64,000 nt of DNA. Origin: JAXMDC01 sp046349035 (lineage in GTDB: Bacteria > Pseudomonadota > Alphaproteobacteria > Rhizobiales > Kaistiaceae). The notes beneath the pieces are model-generated. The model did not search any database, was not told where the DNA came from, and worked only from the letters and a program-made list of their open reading frames with translations. The stretch covers positions 434,001 to 498,000 of the forward strand of contig JAXMDC010000002.1 of assembly GCA_046349035.1 (NCBI GenBank). Reading direction: 5' to 3'. Shown here in pieces: positions 1 through 9,219 of this stretch (position 1 is its first letter; each line of letters starts with the position of its first letter). Made by a program: the position numbers and the translations under genes.

Positions 1-40
1 CCGGCTGCCGCCCGCAGGCAGCGCGACCGTTGTCTGGTGC

Positions 41-511
41 TTAAGGCGCAGCGGCACCGCGATAGGTGCCGTGGCAGCCGTTGCAGGTTCCCTGCATGGC
101 CGTGAACGCCACCTTGAAGGCATCGAGGCCCTTGTCGGCGGCCTGCGACGCCGCGTCGGCGTCAGCCGACAGCTTGGCGGCACGTGCCTTGAAGTCGTCG
201 TTGGCGGTCCAGATCGCCGGCAGTGCGCGCGTGGCCTGCGGCGAGCCGGCGGGAGCTGGCGCTGCACCGGGGGTCGGCGGCGGGAAGAGGCCGGCAATCT
301 TGGTACCGTTATCCTTGATCGTCGCCATCGCCTTCTGGGCAGCGGCAGCATCGAACGGGGCTTCGCCACGGATCATGGCGCCGAGCGAGGCCGCAGCAGC
401 ATTGTTGGCGCGCATCAGCGCCCGGCGCTGCACGACGACATCTTCCTGGGCAATCGTCGCCGATGCGCCGAGGGTCAGGATGAGCGCGCCCACCACATAT
501 CTCATCTGCAT
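41..511 (-). CDS. Cytochrome c' (class II c-type cytochrome) family protein
   Basis: A 156-residue exported protein with a signal peptide (about residues 1-21, cleavage after TIAQ). A single heme-binding CNGCH motif lies at residues 143-147, close to the C-terminus, and is followed by TYR. A C-terminal heme motif on an otherwise helical, Ala-rich chain is the hallmark of cytochrome c', a periplasmic four-helix-bundle heme protein linked to NO or electron handling. The start is set by AGAGG nine bases before the ATG. The neighbouring molybdoenzyme operon is transcribed the same way, and a c-type cytochrome would suit it as an electron acceptor, but that link is inference. Confidence 0.82.
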   Translation of the reverse strand: MQMRYVVGALILTLGASATIAQEDVVVQRRALMRANNAAAASLGAMIRGEAPFDAAAAQKAMATIKDNGTKIAGLFPPPTPGAAPAPAGSPQATRALPAIWTANDDFKARAAKLSADADAASQAADKGLDAFKVAFTAMQGTCNGCHGTYRGAAAP

Positions 512-594
512 GGAATCATTCCTCTTTCGTTCTGACGTTTCTTAGGGACCAATGGCCGAAACGCGGCGGTGCAGTCCCCGCCCGAGAGAACGAA

Positions 595-617
595 AGGCCG
601 CCAGCAGAAGGCGGCCT
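595..617 (-). terminator. Rho-independent terminator candidate
   Basis: An 8-bp GC-rich stem (595-602 with 610-617) and 7-base loop are followed on the minus strand by a T-rich run (TTTCGTTCT). It lies 150 bases beyond the DUF1993 stop codon, on the same strand. Confidence 0.5.
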
Positions 618-763
618 CACCGCGATTAACTCGGCGCACTAGGCTTAGCACGGCCGATGGCGGTGCCCAAGCCGGAAGTTAGCGGCAGGGTTATCGCGGC
701 ATCTTGCCGGGCGGGCGCGCCACTTTTCAGGGGCCGCCCGCGCCGATTGTGGCGAATTGGCGC

Positions 764-1270
764 CTATCGGGCACCCATGAAGTCTGCCTTGCCGAGCGGC
801 ACGCCGTTGTGTCGCAAGATGTTGTAGGCGGTCGTCACGTGAAAATAGAAGTTGGGCATCGAGAAGTGCTGGAGATAGTCGACGCCGGTCATCGTCCGCT
901 GGTTCGGGCCGACGGGAAAGGAGATTTCCCTGTCCTCCGCGCCCTCCATCTTCTTGGCGTCGATAGACTTCACATAATCAATCGCGTCGGCGACCCGCTT
1001 CTTGAGCTCCTCGAGGCTCTCGGCAGCGTCCTCCCGCTTCGGCGGCTCGGCTCCGGTGAGCCGGGCGCCGCAGCGTTCGGCATAGCCGGAGGCGATCGTC
1101 ACCTGCCGCGTTAGCGGGAACATGTCAGGGAATATGCGATCGTTGAGCAAAGCCTTCTGGTCGATCTTCCGCTCCGCGCAGTACGCGATGGCGCGGTCGA
1201 GGACGGTAGAGAGGCCGTTGAGCTGGCGCAGAAAGACAGGGATGGAGGCCTGGTACAGCGAGAGCGACAT
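764..1270 (-). CDS. DUF1993 family protein
   Basis: A 168-residue cytoplasmic protein with no signal peptide. The N-terminal pattern SLYQASIPVFLRQL and the C-terminal HFSMPNFYFHVTTAYNILR block, with GVPLGKADF near the end, match the DUF1993 family over its full usual length. The family is helical and resembles DinB-type folds; its function is unknown. The gene stands between the cytochrome c' gene and the broken molybdoenzyme operon, on the same strand, with a terminator-like hairpin downstream. Confidence 0.85.
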   Translation of the reverse strand: MSLSLYQASIPVFLRQLNGLSTVLDRAIAYCAERKIDQKALLNDRIFPDMFPLTRQVTIASGYAERCGARLTGAEPPKREDAAESLEELKKRVADAIDYVKSIDAKKMEGAEDREISFPVGPNQRTMTGVDYLQHFSMPNFYFHVTTAYNILRHNGVPLGKADFMGAR

Positions 1271-1422
1271 GGCGGGATTGTCCCCCTTGGGAGGTTATTT
1301 GACGAGCTGCAGATAGGGCACGCGGCCGCGCACCGGGAGTGGCGGCGCGGCCACAGCGCGCCGATAATCGTGATGGAAGCGGTGAAATAGGCCGGCGGTC
1401 GCGCCAGGCGCCCCCGGAAACG

Positions 1423-1450
1423 GCGAAGGAGGGGCTTGCCCCTCCTTCGC
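1423..1450. other. Perfect 13-bp inverted repeat (hairpin)
   Basis: A 13-bp perfect stem (1423-1435 with 1438-1450) has a two-base centre. It sits just beyond the likely end of the FAD-subunit pseudogene. Neither strand shows a clear T-run, so it may terminate weakly or protect an mRNA end. Confidence 0.5.
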
Positions 1451-1484
1451 TTGGCAACCTTGAAGCGGGTTGCGTTTTGGGTGG

Positions 1485-2482
1485 TTAGGCCTCTTTGGCC
1501 TCGGCGGATTACGGGTGACGAGGTTGGCCATCAGCGGGATTTTGAACCCGTTGTAGTTCACGGGACGAGCCCCACGCGTGGCCGCCTGGCCGGCGAGCTT
1601 GGCAAGGTCGGCATTGATCGGCTTGCCCTTGATCGTCTGCTCGACGGCCGCAAGGCGCCGCGGTACCGCGCTCACCGCGCCCATCGCAACCCGCGCATCT
1701 CGACACCGTTGCCGCCGGCGACTCGATCGCCGCCGCCACGTTCACCAGCGCGAAGTCCCACGAGCGCGATCCGTCACCTTCTCGAAGTAGAAGTTCGAGC
1801 CGGCCCAGGTGTTGGGAATGCGGATCGCCGTCAGGATCTCGTCCGGACGGGTCGAGGTCAGGTGGGTGATGTCGACGTTCGGGCCAATGAAGAACTCTTC
1901 AGGTCCGATCACCCGCTGGCCCTTGCTGCTGTTCAGCACGAACTTGGCATCGAGCGCCACCATCACCGGCGCCGTGTCCGACGGGTTGACCGAATGCAGC
2001 GGTCGACGTCGAACAGAGCGTGCTCGCGGTTGATGCCCTCCATGTGTCGGCAAAGCACGTCAAAGCCGCCGGCGCGATAGCAGGGCAGGCCGTAGCGATA
2101 GTACAGGCAACGCGCATCCTGGTTGACGTTGCCGCCGATCGTTCCGACATTGCGGATCTGCGGGCTGGTAACCTTGCCGGCGCGTCCGCCAGAAGGCGGA
2201 ATCCTAAGCGACGACGATCGGGTTGGTCGAGACCTCGGTCAGCGTCGTCAACGCCCCGATCTCGATCCCGTCCGCCGTCTCCTTGACTTCTTCATCTCGG
2301 CAATGCCGCCGAGGTCGACGACGGCTTTCGGCCGCTTGGCGCGTTCCTTGAACCACCAGGCTGTCGTAGCCGCCCGCCATCTTCCAGGCATCCTTGCCGA
2401 AGCGGTCGAGCAGTCCGTACGCGTCCTTGAGCTGTGTCGGCTGATACAGCTCAAAGTTAGGCATCATGTCCTTGATGATCAT
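1485..2482 (-). pseudogene. FAD-binding subunit of a xanthine dehydrogenase-family enzyme, multiply frameshifted
   Basis: Family-like protein can be followed end to end only by changing frame. It starts with MIIKDMMPNFELYQPTQL and AGGYDSLV, then WFKERAKRPKAVVDLGGI in a second frame. Next come IEIGALTTLTEV, NVGTIGGNVNQDARCLYY, VIGPEEFFIGPNVD and PRRLAAVEQTIKGK, ending near a TAA at 1485-1487. These are typical segments of the roughly 300-residue FAD subunit (CoxM/XdhB type). At least six frame changes occur, near 2355, 2290, 2200, 2000, 1765 and 1700, and probably one more near 1505. The segments between them look well conserved, so the breaks are either recent or sequence errors. It is the last gene of the FeS-Mo-FAD operon. 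Confidence 0.8.
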
Positions 2483-2494
2483 ATTGAGCCCCTA

Positions 2495-4926
2495 TCAGAC
2501 CGTGTTGATCTGGAGCGGCTTGTGAGCCTCGGTGGCCGCCCATTGAGATGGTTGACAATCTGGTCGATCGAGACCGGGTAGTGATTGAACGTCACCCCCA
2601 GCGCATCGGCGATAGCCGAGGCGATGGCCGTTGACGGACCGCCTTCGGCGGGCTCGCCGACGCCCACACTGACCGGGTTCTGCGGGATCGGGCATTTCGA
2701 CCGCAGCCCATTGGATCTCGGCAGGAACGTCGAGGTAGCTCGGAAGTCCTTGAGGCTTCGAAGCCGACCGCCGCCGGGATACCGAGCTTGGGGTCGTAGA
2801 CGTGGCGTTCCAGGAACGCCATGCCGAGTCCTGCACCGCGCCACCCTTCATCTGGTTGCCGAGGCCCATCGGATGGACGACGGTGCCGCAGTCGGCGACG
2901 GTGACGAGTTCCTTGACCTCGATCTTGCCGGTCTCGGTGTCGATCTCGACCCGCGCGAACGAAGCCACCCGTGATCTCGGCGTCACGCCGACGCGGGGGA
3001 GGAGTCCCTGGCGACCGCCACCAGACCGGTGCCGGCGACGTAGCCGACCGCGCTCTTGGTGATGGCGTTGATGTCGGTCGGAACTTCCTTGTCGAGCATC
3101 TGCCGCCGAGATCGATCGCCTTCTGGGCCGCCTGGGCCATGGGTGATCGACTTGGTGGCATCGGTCTTGCGGACGACTTTCTCCTCGCCGAGATCAGCTC
3201 GGCTTGCCGCCGAGCATCTGCGCGGCGATGCCGGGAAGCTTGGTCTTGGCGTCCATCGCCGCCACGTACATCGTGCGCGAATGGGTGGAGGTGGACAGCG
3301 AGCCGGCCTGCACCGAACTCCACGGCGTGCCCTTGCGGGAGTCGCCGCGTTCTTCCACTGTGTTCTCCCACTTGTAATTGAGGAACTCGGCGGCGACGCG
3401 TCCGATCGTCTCGTGCGAGAACGTGCCGAGGTTGCCGACGCCGGAGTGGATGTGGAGCTTGCCGTCCGGGCGGATGCGCAACAGGCCGTCGAAGCCGTTG
3501 CTGCCCGCCGAGTAGCCCTGACCCACGCCGACACCGATTACCTTGTTGCCGACCTTGGTCTTGGACAGCTTGGACTTGTTCGCCCAGTCGAACATCTGGG
3601 CGCCCTTGTCGAGAGCCTCCTTGATGAAGGCGCTGCGGATCAGCCCTGATCCGCACCCAACTTCGAGCCGTATCCGGCGCGTTGATCTTCGGTGAATCGC
3701 AACGCGGTCGATGCCGAGCTTGGCTGCAGCCTCGAGGATCGGTTCGAGAGCCGTGGTGAACTGGTTCTCGCCGGCCCGCGCTGCGGGCCCGGAGGCGGAG
3801 TGTTGGTCAGAACCGGAAGCGCCCGCCACCGCATTGCCACCGGCTGGTAGACCAGCGAGAGGCAGTTGCCGGCGGCGCGGAAGTCGCCCGCCCCGAGGAA
3901 TGGCCTGTTCTCCTGCACGATGTAAACATCGGCAGCGAGGATGCGGCCCTTCTCGTCGAAGCCGAGCTTGATGCGGCTCTGGAACGAGGGACGGCAAGCG
4001 CCGGCCATCGCATATTCCTCGGCGCGCGTGATGCGCAGCATCACCGGGCGGTTCAGCTTCTTCGACATGTGCGCCGATGGCGATGGTGGCGTTGGGGCCG
4101 AAGAGGCCTTGGAGCCGAAGCCACCGCCGCAGAACTCAGCGATGTAGATGAGTTCGTTCCGAGCGACGCCGATGATACGGGCGACGTTCGGCACCGAGTT
4201 CGCCTGGCTCTGCGTCGAGGCGTAGACGACCGCTTTGTTGCCTTGCCAGTAGGCGAAGGTCGAGCGCGGCTCCATGCACTGGTGCGAGTAGCCCTGCGTC
4301 ACCCATGTCTCGTCGAGGACGAGCTTGGCGTTCTTAAGCGCTGCGTCGACGTCGCCGACCGCCCATTGGTCGCCCGGCTTGCCCATCGGCAGCTTGTCGT
4401 CACCGGCCGCCACGAAGTCCGCAACGTCCCACTTCAGGGTCTGCAGATTGATCTGGCCGCCGGCCACGTTGCCGTTCGAGCGCGCATTCGGCCCGCCCGG
4501 GAACAAGCTCTCCAGCGGATCGGTCACATGCGGCAGAACCTCGAACTCGATGTTGATCGCCTCGATCGCCTCGGCCGCCTGCAACTTCTGGTCTCGGCCG
4601 CCACCGCCAGATCGGGTCGCCGACGAAGAACACTTCGTCACGCGCCAGAATCGGCTGCTGCGGGGGCGGAAGGGGTAGCCGGGGTCTGCGGGTTCGTCCT
4701 GGTGCAGGGTGATGTCGTTGTCGGTCAGAATGCCGACCACGCCCGGCATCTTCAGAGCCGCGGCGACGTCGATCTTCTTGATCTTGGCGTGCGGCACCGG
4801 GGAGGTAAGGAGCTTGGCGAAGACCATGCCATCCATGCGGATGTCTTCGGTGTACTTCGCCCGGCCGGTAACCTTGGCCGTCAGCTCGGTCGGAAGGAAG
4901 TTTTGTCCAATCAGCCTGTAGGCCAT
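2495..4926 (-). pseudogene. Molybdopterin-binding large subunit of a xanthine dehydrogenase-family enzyme, multiply frameshifted
   Basis: The full span would encode about 810 residues, the usual size. Recognisable parts are the N-terminal MAYRLIGQNFLPTELTAKVTG, AKYTEDIRMDGMVFAKLL, the molybdopterin loop CGGGFGSK, a PQRGPGENQ-type segment, ADCGTVVHPMGLGNQMKGG and a C-terminal PLQINTV. They lie in alternating frames, with breaks near 4680, 4600, 4130-4075, 3780, 3210, 3130, 3090, 2990, 2830, 2760 and 2540. The carbon monoxide dehydrogenase active-site loop (CSFR) is not seen, so an aldehyde, heteroaromatic or similar hydroxylase is likelier. As written no full-length product can be made. Confidence 0.82.
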
Positions 4927-4929
4927 TGC

Positions 4930-5611
4930 TTAAGCCTCCTGCGAGGCGCGCATCACTGCACGCAGATAGGGGTCGTAGTTCCCGCACTTGCAGAGGTTGC
5001 CGGACATCGCCAGACGCACCTGATCAACCGTCGGCTTCGGGTTCTTGTTCAACAGCGCCACCGCCGACACCACCTGACCAGGCGTGCAGAAGCCGCACTG
5101 CGGCCCCATCTCGGCAATCATCGCCCGCTGAACCTTGTGCAGCGCTGGCCGTTCAGCCCTCAATGCCCTCAATCGTCACCAGCTTCTTGCCGCGCACCGA
5201 ATGCGTCAGCGTCGAGCAGCCATACACCGCCACGCCGTCCAGTCACCGTGCACGCGCCGCACTCGGCGCGATCGCAGCCGACCTGGGTCCCGGTCAGACC
5301 AAGCTTGTAGCGCAGCGCGTCTGCTGCAGCGTCTCCTGCGGCAGCACGTCAACCCGCCGGTCAACCCCGTTCACGTTGATCGTCATCAGCCGCTCAACGG
5401 CTCCCGCCGCCTGCGCCTGCGCCTGGCCGGGCTTGCCAACCAGCACGTAGCCCGACGCCGACACCGCGACGCCCGAAGCCACAACGCCCTTGATGAAGTC
5501 ACGCCGCGATGCCTTCGTCCTTCCGGCATTCGGCTGGCCATGATCGGCATGATCATGCCCGCAATTCTCTGCACGGCTCTCGCCCTGCAGCCCTACGTCA
5601 CGGTCGTCCAT
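4930..5611 (-). pseudogene. TAT-exported [2Fe-2S] small subunit of a molybdenum hydroxylase, frameshifted
   Basis: The start at 5611 is supported by AGGAGG nine bases upstream. An N-terminal twin-arginine signal (SRRDFIKGVVASGVAVSA) is followed by MTINVNGVDRRVDVLP. The first cluster motif CDRAECGACT and then YGCSTLTHSVRGKK lie in other frames. The second cluster region, CGFCTPGQVVSA with CKCGNYDPYL, is intact at the C-terminus. Frame breaks fall near 5325, 5235 and 5165. A TAT signal on the FeS subunit implies a periplasmic three-subunit enzyme, as in PaoABC-type aldehyde oxidoreductases. It is the first gene of the operon and is separated from the Mo subunit by three bases. Confidence 0.8.
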
Positions 5612-6100
5612 GAACGTTTCCCTCCTGGAAGATGCCGACTGGGTGGATGCCTTCGTTGCGAGCCCCACAAGGGACGCTCCCAAGGAAGACATGTCGGCAC
5701 CGTGGATTGAGTCGAACTTCAGATGATCTGAGTACCGAACGCCACCTCCCTAATGGCGTTGCCTGCAGCGGAATGGCTTGGCAATCTTATTGCTTCGACG
5801 GGCCTCCCGCCCGGAGCCGTCTTTGCGCCAAGCGCCCGTGCAACACGGCCGGAAGTTTACCCTTTGCCCCAACCTGGCGACAAGAGCTGGAAAAACTAAA
5901 ATGCGCTCAGTCGCCTGCCGGGCCATGAGCCTCCGAGCCGGTGCCAGGCGCGGTTGGCGATCGGGCTGTTAGCCCTTTGGCAACCCTTTGCCGGGATGGG
6001 GGCCCCCCGGTTACTGGCCAGCCGCCGGAGCGATTCGACACTGAGGCACAAGAAAAGGGGGCCGAAGCCCCCTTCTCGTCACGCGTCATCCGGGAGGATG
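5612..6100. other. Intergenic region upstream of the molybdoenzyme operon
   Basis: About 490 bases with no convincing gene; the open frames here lack family-like sequence. It should hold the promoter of the minus-strand molybdoenzyme operon. At its right end it contains the terminator of the minus-strand triplet (6052-6074). I see no other structure. Confidence 0.5.
6052..6074 (-). terminator. Rho-independent terminator with UUCG tetraloop
   Basis: On the minus strand an 8-bp stem (AAGGGGGC/GCCCCCTT) closes a TTCG loop and runs into TTCTTGTG. It ends the three-gene paralog operon 27 bases after the last stop codon. Confidence 0.8.
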
Positions 6101-6559
6101 TCAGCGTACCTTGAACTTCCCGGTCATGCCGCGGGGCTGATAGCCTTTGGCATAGAACTCGAAGTCTCCGGTGCGGACCGGCACGAAATAGACGTCCGCC
6201 GAACTTGGGTCGTCGAACTGCAGGGCATAGACCGCTCCGCCGGGGTAGAGCTCGACCTCGCATTTGGCCGTCGGGCATTCGGCCGCGTTCATCACGATCT
6301 TTGCTATCCAAGAGTTGCGGAAGAGCTCCGGCGCCATCACTGTGAACTCCTCGACGCCGTCGCCCTCGACGTGCCATTTATAATATTTGCCAGTCTCGAG
6401 GGTGTACTCCTTGACCGAGAAGCTGATCTTGCGACCGTCCATCTTAAGCGGCGCAAGCTCGATCGGTGCTGTCGCCAGGATGTCGACGGCTTGCGCTGGC
6501 GCAGCGGCGACCAGCCCTGCCGTCAGGGCGGCCAGTCCGACTATTTGCAAAGACTTCAT
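6101..6559 (-). CDS. Exported cupredoxin-like protein, paralog 3 of 3
   Basis: A 152-residue protein with a signal peptide ending AAPAQA. The start at 6559 is preferred over the ATG at 6574 because GAGG lies about ten bases before it. The mature part shares with its two upstream neighbours an EYTLETGKYYKWHV segment, an EEF...LFRNSWI segment, a FVPVRTGDFEFYAKG segment and a C-terminal GMTGKFKV. The late G-M-x-G-x-F pattern and predicted beta character suggest a cupredoxin fold. The usual Cys-His-Met copper site is not evident; two cysteines lie in an AECPTAKCE loop. It probably arose by tandem duplication. Function unknown. Confidence 0.7.
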   Translation of the reverse strand: MKSLQIVGLAALTAGLVAAAPAQAVDILATAPIELAPLKMDGRKISFSVKEYTLETGKYYKWHVEGDGVEEFTVMAPELFRNSWIAKIVMNAAECPTAKCEVELYPGGAVYALQFDDPSSADVYFVPVRTGDFEFYAKGYQPRGMTGKFKVR

Positions 6560-6598
6560 CGCTTGGAACCTCATGCTGTCTCGTAGCGTGTCGGACGG

Positions 6599-7054
6599 TC
6601 AGGGGGTGACCCGGAACTTGCCAACCATTCCCTTGGCCTCTTGGCCGAGGACGGAGAATTCGTATTCGCCGACCTTCAGCGGCACGAAGAAGATGTCGAC
6701 CCCGTAGCCGCCGCTGAACTTGATGCCGTCGATGCTCGACGCCGGCAGGATCTCCGCGTCGCAGCGGCGGGCGTCGCACGGGGCGACATTGACCCCGACG
6801 AGGTTGATCCAGGAATTGTCGAACAGCGCCTGTGCGCGGAAGACGACGCCGCCATCCCCGGTGACATGCCACTTGTAGTACTTCCCGACGCTGCCGGTGA
6901 ATTCCGTCGCTGAGAACTTGCCGGTCTTGCTGTCGATCTTCAGTTCGATGGTCGTCGGCTTGGATGCGAGATTGCCCGCCGCCCAGCCGGCGGGAAGGCC
7001 GAGCAGGGCCAGGCCCGCTAGGGCGAGCGCGGCGGTCTTCAGGGTCTTGCTCAT
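6599..7054 (-). CDS. Exported cupredoxin-like protein, paralog 2 of 3
   Basis: A 151-residue exported protein with a signal peptide ending GWAA and an AAGGAA ribosome site seven bases before the ATG. It keeps the shared blocks GKYYKWHVTGDGG, LFDNSWINLV, IFFVPLKVGEYEF and GMVGKFRV. It also has a C-x5-C loop (CDARRC) at the place where paralog 3 has AECPTAKC. It is the most divergent copy in the N-terminal half. It lies 39 bases from paralog 3 and 35 bases from paralog 1 in one transcription unit. Binding of a metal or small ligand in the periplasm is possible but unproven. Confidence 0.68.
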   Translation of the reverse strand: MSKTLKTAALALAGLALLGLPAGWAAGNLASKPTTIELKIDSKTGKFSATEFTGSVGKYYKWHVTGDGGVVFRAQALFDNSWINLVGVNVAPCDARRCDAEILPASSIDGIKFSGGYGVDIFFVPLKVGEYEFSVLGQEAKGMVGKFRVTP

Positions 7055-7089
7055 CTGAGTATTCCTTGTTGGGCGGCGGGCTGACCGGC

Positions 7090-7557
7090 CTACTTGATCT
7101 TCATCACTCCGGTCATGCCCTTATTCTCGAATCCGGCAGCGTAGAACTTAACCTCGCCCGGGCTGATCGGCACGAAGAAGATCACCGTGTCTCCGGGTGC
7201 ATCGTATTCGAGGTGGTGGATTGGTCCCACGGTGTGGACCTCGATGAACTGTGCGGGCTGTCCGGCCGGCACCGTATTCACGCGGATCTGCAGAACCTGC
7301 GCGAGGCGGAACAGATCAGGGAAGAACAGCGAGAATTCCTCGCCGCCCTTACTGGTGATCTGCCACTTGTAGTATTTGCCGGTTTCGAGCGAATACTCTT
7401 TCTGATTGAAGCCGAGGTTGCGGCCGTCGAGAACCAGCGTCTCCAGCGTCGTCGGGCGAGCGGCAAGGTTGCCCTCGGCCTGCACGGCCGACGGAGCGAG
7501 GATGGATGCGCCGAGCGAGAGCGCCAGGGCGCAGACGGCGGTCATGGACTTCGACAT
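7090..7557 (-). CDS. Exported cupredoxin-like protein, paralog 1 of 3
   Basis: A 155-residue exported protein with a signal peptide ending SAVQA and a GGGGAG ribosome site seven bases before the start. It is first in the triplet. Shared blocks are EYSLETGKYYKW, GGEEFSLFFPDLFRL, VIFFVPISPGEVKFYAAG and GMTGVMKIK. Unlike the other two it lacks the cysteine pair, so a disulfide or Cys metal site is not common to the group. The A+T-rich stretch upstream (about 7620-7685) is the likely promoter region. Cupredoxin fold is a pattern-based guess. Confidence 0.66.
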   Translation of the reverse strand: MSKSMTAVCALALSLGASILAPSAVQAEGNLAARPTTLETLVLDGRNLGFNQKEYSLETGKYYKWQITSKGGEEFSLFFPDLFRLAQVLQIRVNTVPAGQPAQFIEVHTVGPIHHLEYDAPGDTVIFFVPISPGEVKFYAAGFENKGMTGVMKIK

Positions 7558-7748
7558 TCGTTTTCTCCCCTAGAACTGGTCTTCCTAAGCGCGACTCGGG
7601 CCCACGCGGGCTGACGATCGATGGCGAAAAATGCTGTAACACACCGAAACTTACAAAAAAAGCACACAAAACACCAGATAACGCAAAGGTGTCTTCAGGC
7701 CGAACGGCGGCGAGCGTGGCCGGTCGTCGGAGAACGCGGGATCGCTCG

Positions 7749-7781
7749 AAAAACGAAGCCGGCGGCGCTGGGCGCCGCCGG
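7749..7781 (-). terminator. Rho-independent terminator of the Gly/Asn-rich protein gene
   Basis: A 9-bp GC stem (7759-7767 with 7773-7781) on the minus strand is followed by CTTCG and five Ts (7753-7749). It lies 58 bases after the stop codon at 7839. Confidence 0.75.
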
Positions 7782-7838
7782 TCTCGGTGGCCGGACTGCG
7801 GAGGGGAGGACGCAGCCGGCCGCGGTCGTCGTCCCGCG

Positions 7839-9014
7839 TTAGTAGCGCGGCGAGTAGCTCGCCTGTCCGTAGCCCTGTTGGCTCGGATAGGTGCTCGTCG
7901 GCTGATAGTAGTTGGGGGCGGGCGTAGCCTGCGCCGTGTAGGTGCCATGCGGATTGCTGTAGGTCGGCTGCGGATTTGATTGACCCCGGCCCGCCAGCGG
8001 GATCGGCCGCACATTGACGATCCGGCCGTAGTCGATCTCGACCATCACCAGGAAAGCGTAGTCCGGGTGCTCGTTGTCGACCGCCAGCAGCTGGAAGAGC
8101 GACGTGTTGGCGGCGAGGATCGCCACCGCCCAGTAACCCTGGCCGACAACCCGCTGATAGAGTTCGGCACCGCTGGCGACCCGGGTCAGCCGCGCTTGGT
8201 TGCCGCCGCCAAAAGTCGGTGCTTGGGGCTGGAAGTTCCCCCCGGCGGGCACGAAGCGCGCGTCCCCGCCGGTGAAATTGCCGGCGACCTGCTGACCGCC
8301 GAACTGGCCGGGATTGGGCTGGCCGAAGTTGCCATTGCCAGCCGGACTATTCGGGCCAGCGCCGCCGCCTGGCGCACCTTGCGGACCGACCACGACCGGC
8401 AGCGCCTGCACGCCGCCCTGATTGGCGCCGAACTGACCGCCATTGCCATTGCCGGGGAAGCCGCCGTTGTTCGGGGCAAGGCCCCCTGTGCCGGCACCTT
8501 GCGCCGGAGTGGTGATGAGGAACTGCGCGTTCTTGTTGCCGCCGTTGTTCGGGTTCCCGCCAATGTTCGGGTTGCCGTTGGTCGGGGCCAGGCCGCCCGC
8601 TCCGACGCCTTGGCCGGTCGCGACTGACGTGACGAAGGCCTTCGAACCGGTGTTGGTGCCCTGACCCGCGCCTCCCACCGGCGCACCGTTGGTCGGCGCG
8701 ACACCGCCCGAGGCGGCACCGGTTCCGGGGGTGGCGACGAGCAGCCTCGGGGCCACTGCCTTGTTGCCGTTCTGGCCCGTACCGTTCTGGCCTGCCTGCC
8801 CGCCGCTGGCGGCGCCGGCATTGTTCGCGGCGCCCTCGACGACGATGCCGCGGTTCTTGAGGAGGGTGGCAGCATTGGCCGGCGCGTTCTTTGAACCGTT
8901 GAGAATGGCGCCGTTCAGCTGCGTCGCGAACTGCGGCGGCACCGGCGTTCCGGCGGCCATCGCGCCGACGCTGATGAGGCTCAAGGCGGTAGCCGTAAGA
9001 AGGAGCTTCCTCAT
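7839..9014 (-). CDS. Exported Gly/Asn-rich repeat protein of unknown function
   Basis: A 391-residue protein with a signal peptide (cleavage near GAMA-AG at 20-21). Residues about 60-270 are low-complexity Gly, Asn, Pro, Ala and Gln. Three imperfect repeats there (near residues 92-113, 128-148 and 165-185) share a pattern like T-P-x-x-G-x-G-x-G-G-L-A-P-T-N-G. A compact region follows (about 272-345, SGAELYQRVVGQGYWAVAIL to VRPIPLAG), and then a Tyr/Gln/Pro-rich tail. This looks like a secreted or surface structural protein with a small folded domain near the C-terminus. I do not recognise a family. It is monocistronic with its own terminator. Confidence 0.65.
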   Translation of the reverse strand: MRKLLLTATALSLISVGAMAAGTPVPPQFATQLNGAILNGSKNAPANAATLLKNRGIVVEGAANNAGAASGGQAGQNGTGQNGNKAVAPRLLVATPGTGAASGGVAPTNGAPVGGAGQGTNTGSKAFVTSVATGQGVGAGGLAPTNGNPNIGGNPNNGGNKNAQFLITTPAQGAGTGGLAPNNGGFPGNGNGGQFGANQGGVQALPVVVGPQGAPGGGAGPNSPAGNGNFGQPNPGQFGGQQVAGNFTGGDARFVPAGGNFQPQAPTFGGGNQARLTRVASGAELYQRVVGQGYWAVAILAANTSLFQLLAVDNEHPDYAFLVMVEIDYGRIVNVRPIPLAGRGQSNPQPTYSNPHGTYTAQATPAPNYYQPTSTYPSQQGYGQASYSPRY

Positions 9015-9219
9015 TGTCTGACCCCTCGCATCATGCCGCTCGGGTTGAACGGCAGTGAATGGATGGGTGCACCTTGCGCTAACCGATGTGAACCGAGCCC
9101 ATTGCTTCCGTTTATCTGCCGTTCATCCAGCGCGTAACCGAGGTCAGCCGGTCCTCTGAAGCGCGAAAAGGCGACCGAACGGCGCGGACTGGGCGCGGGT
9201 TGGACGGCGTTCAGGCGCT

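Noticed and set aside
2495..4926. Carbon monoxide dehydrogenase large subunit (CoxL)
   Set aside because: The CSFR active-site loop was not found and the FeS subunit has a TAT signal; a periplasmic aldehyde/heteroaromatic hydroxylase fits better.
4069..5310. Plus-strand open frame (413 codons) across the molybdoenzyme operon
   Set aside because: No family match, Arg/His-rich; it is opposite recognisable Mo and FeS subunit sequence.
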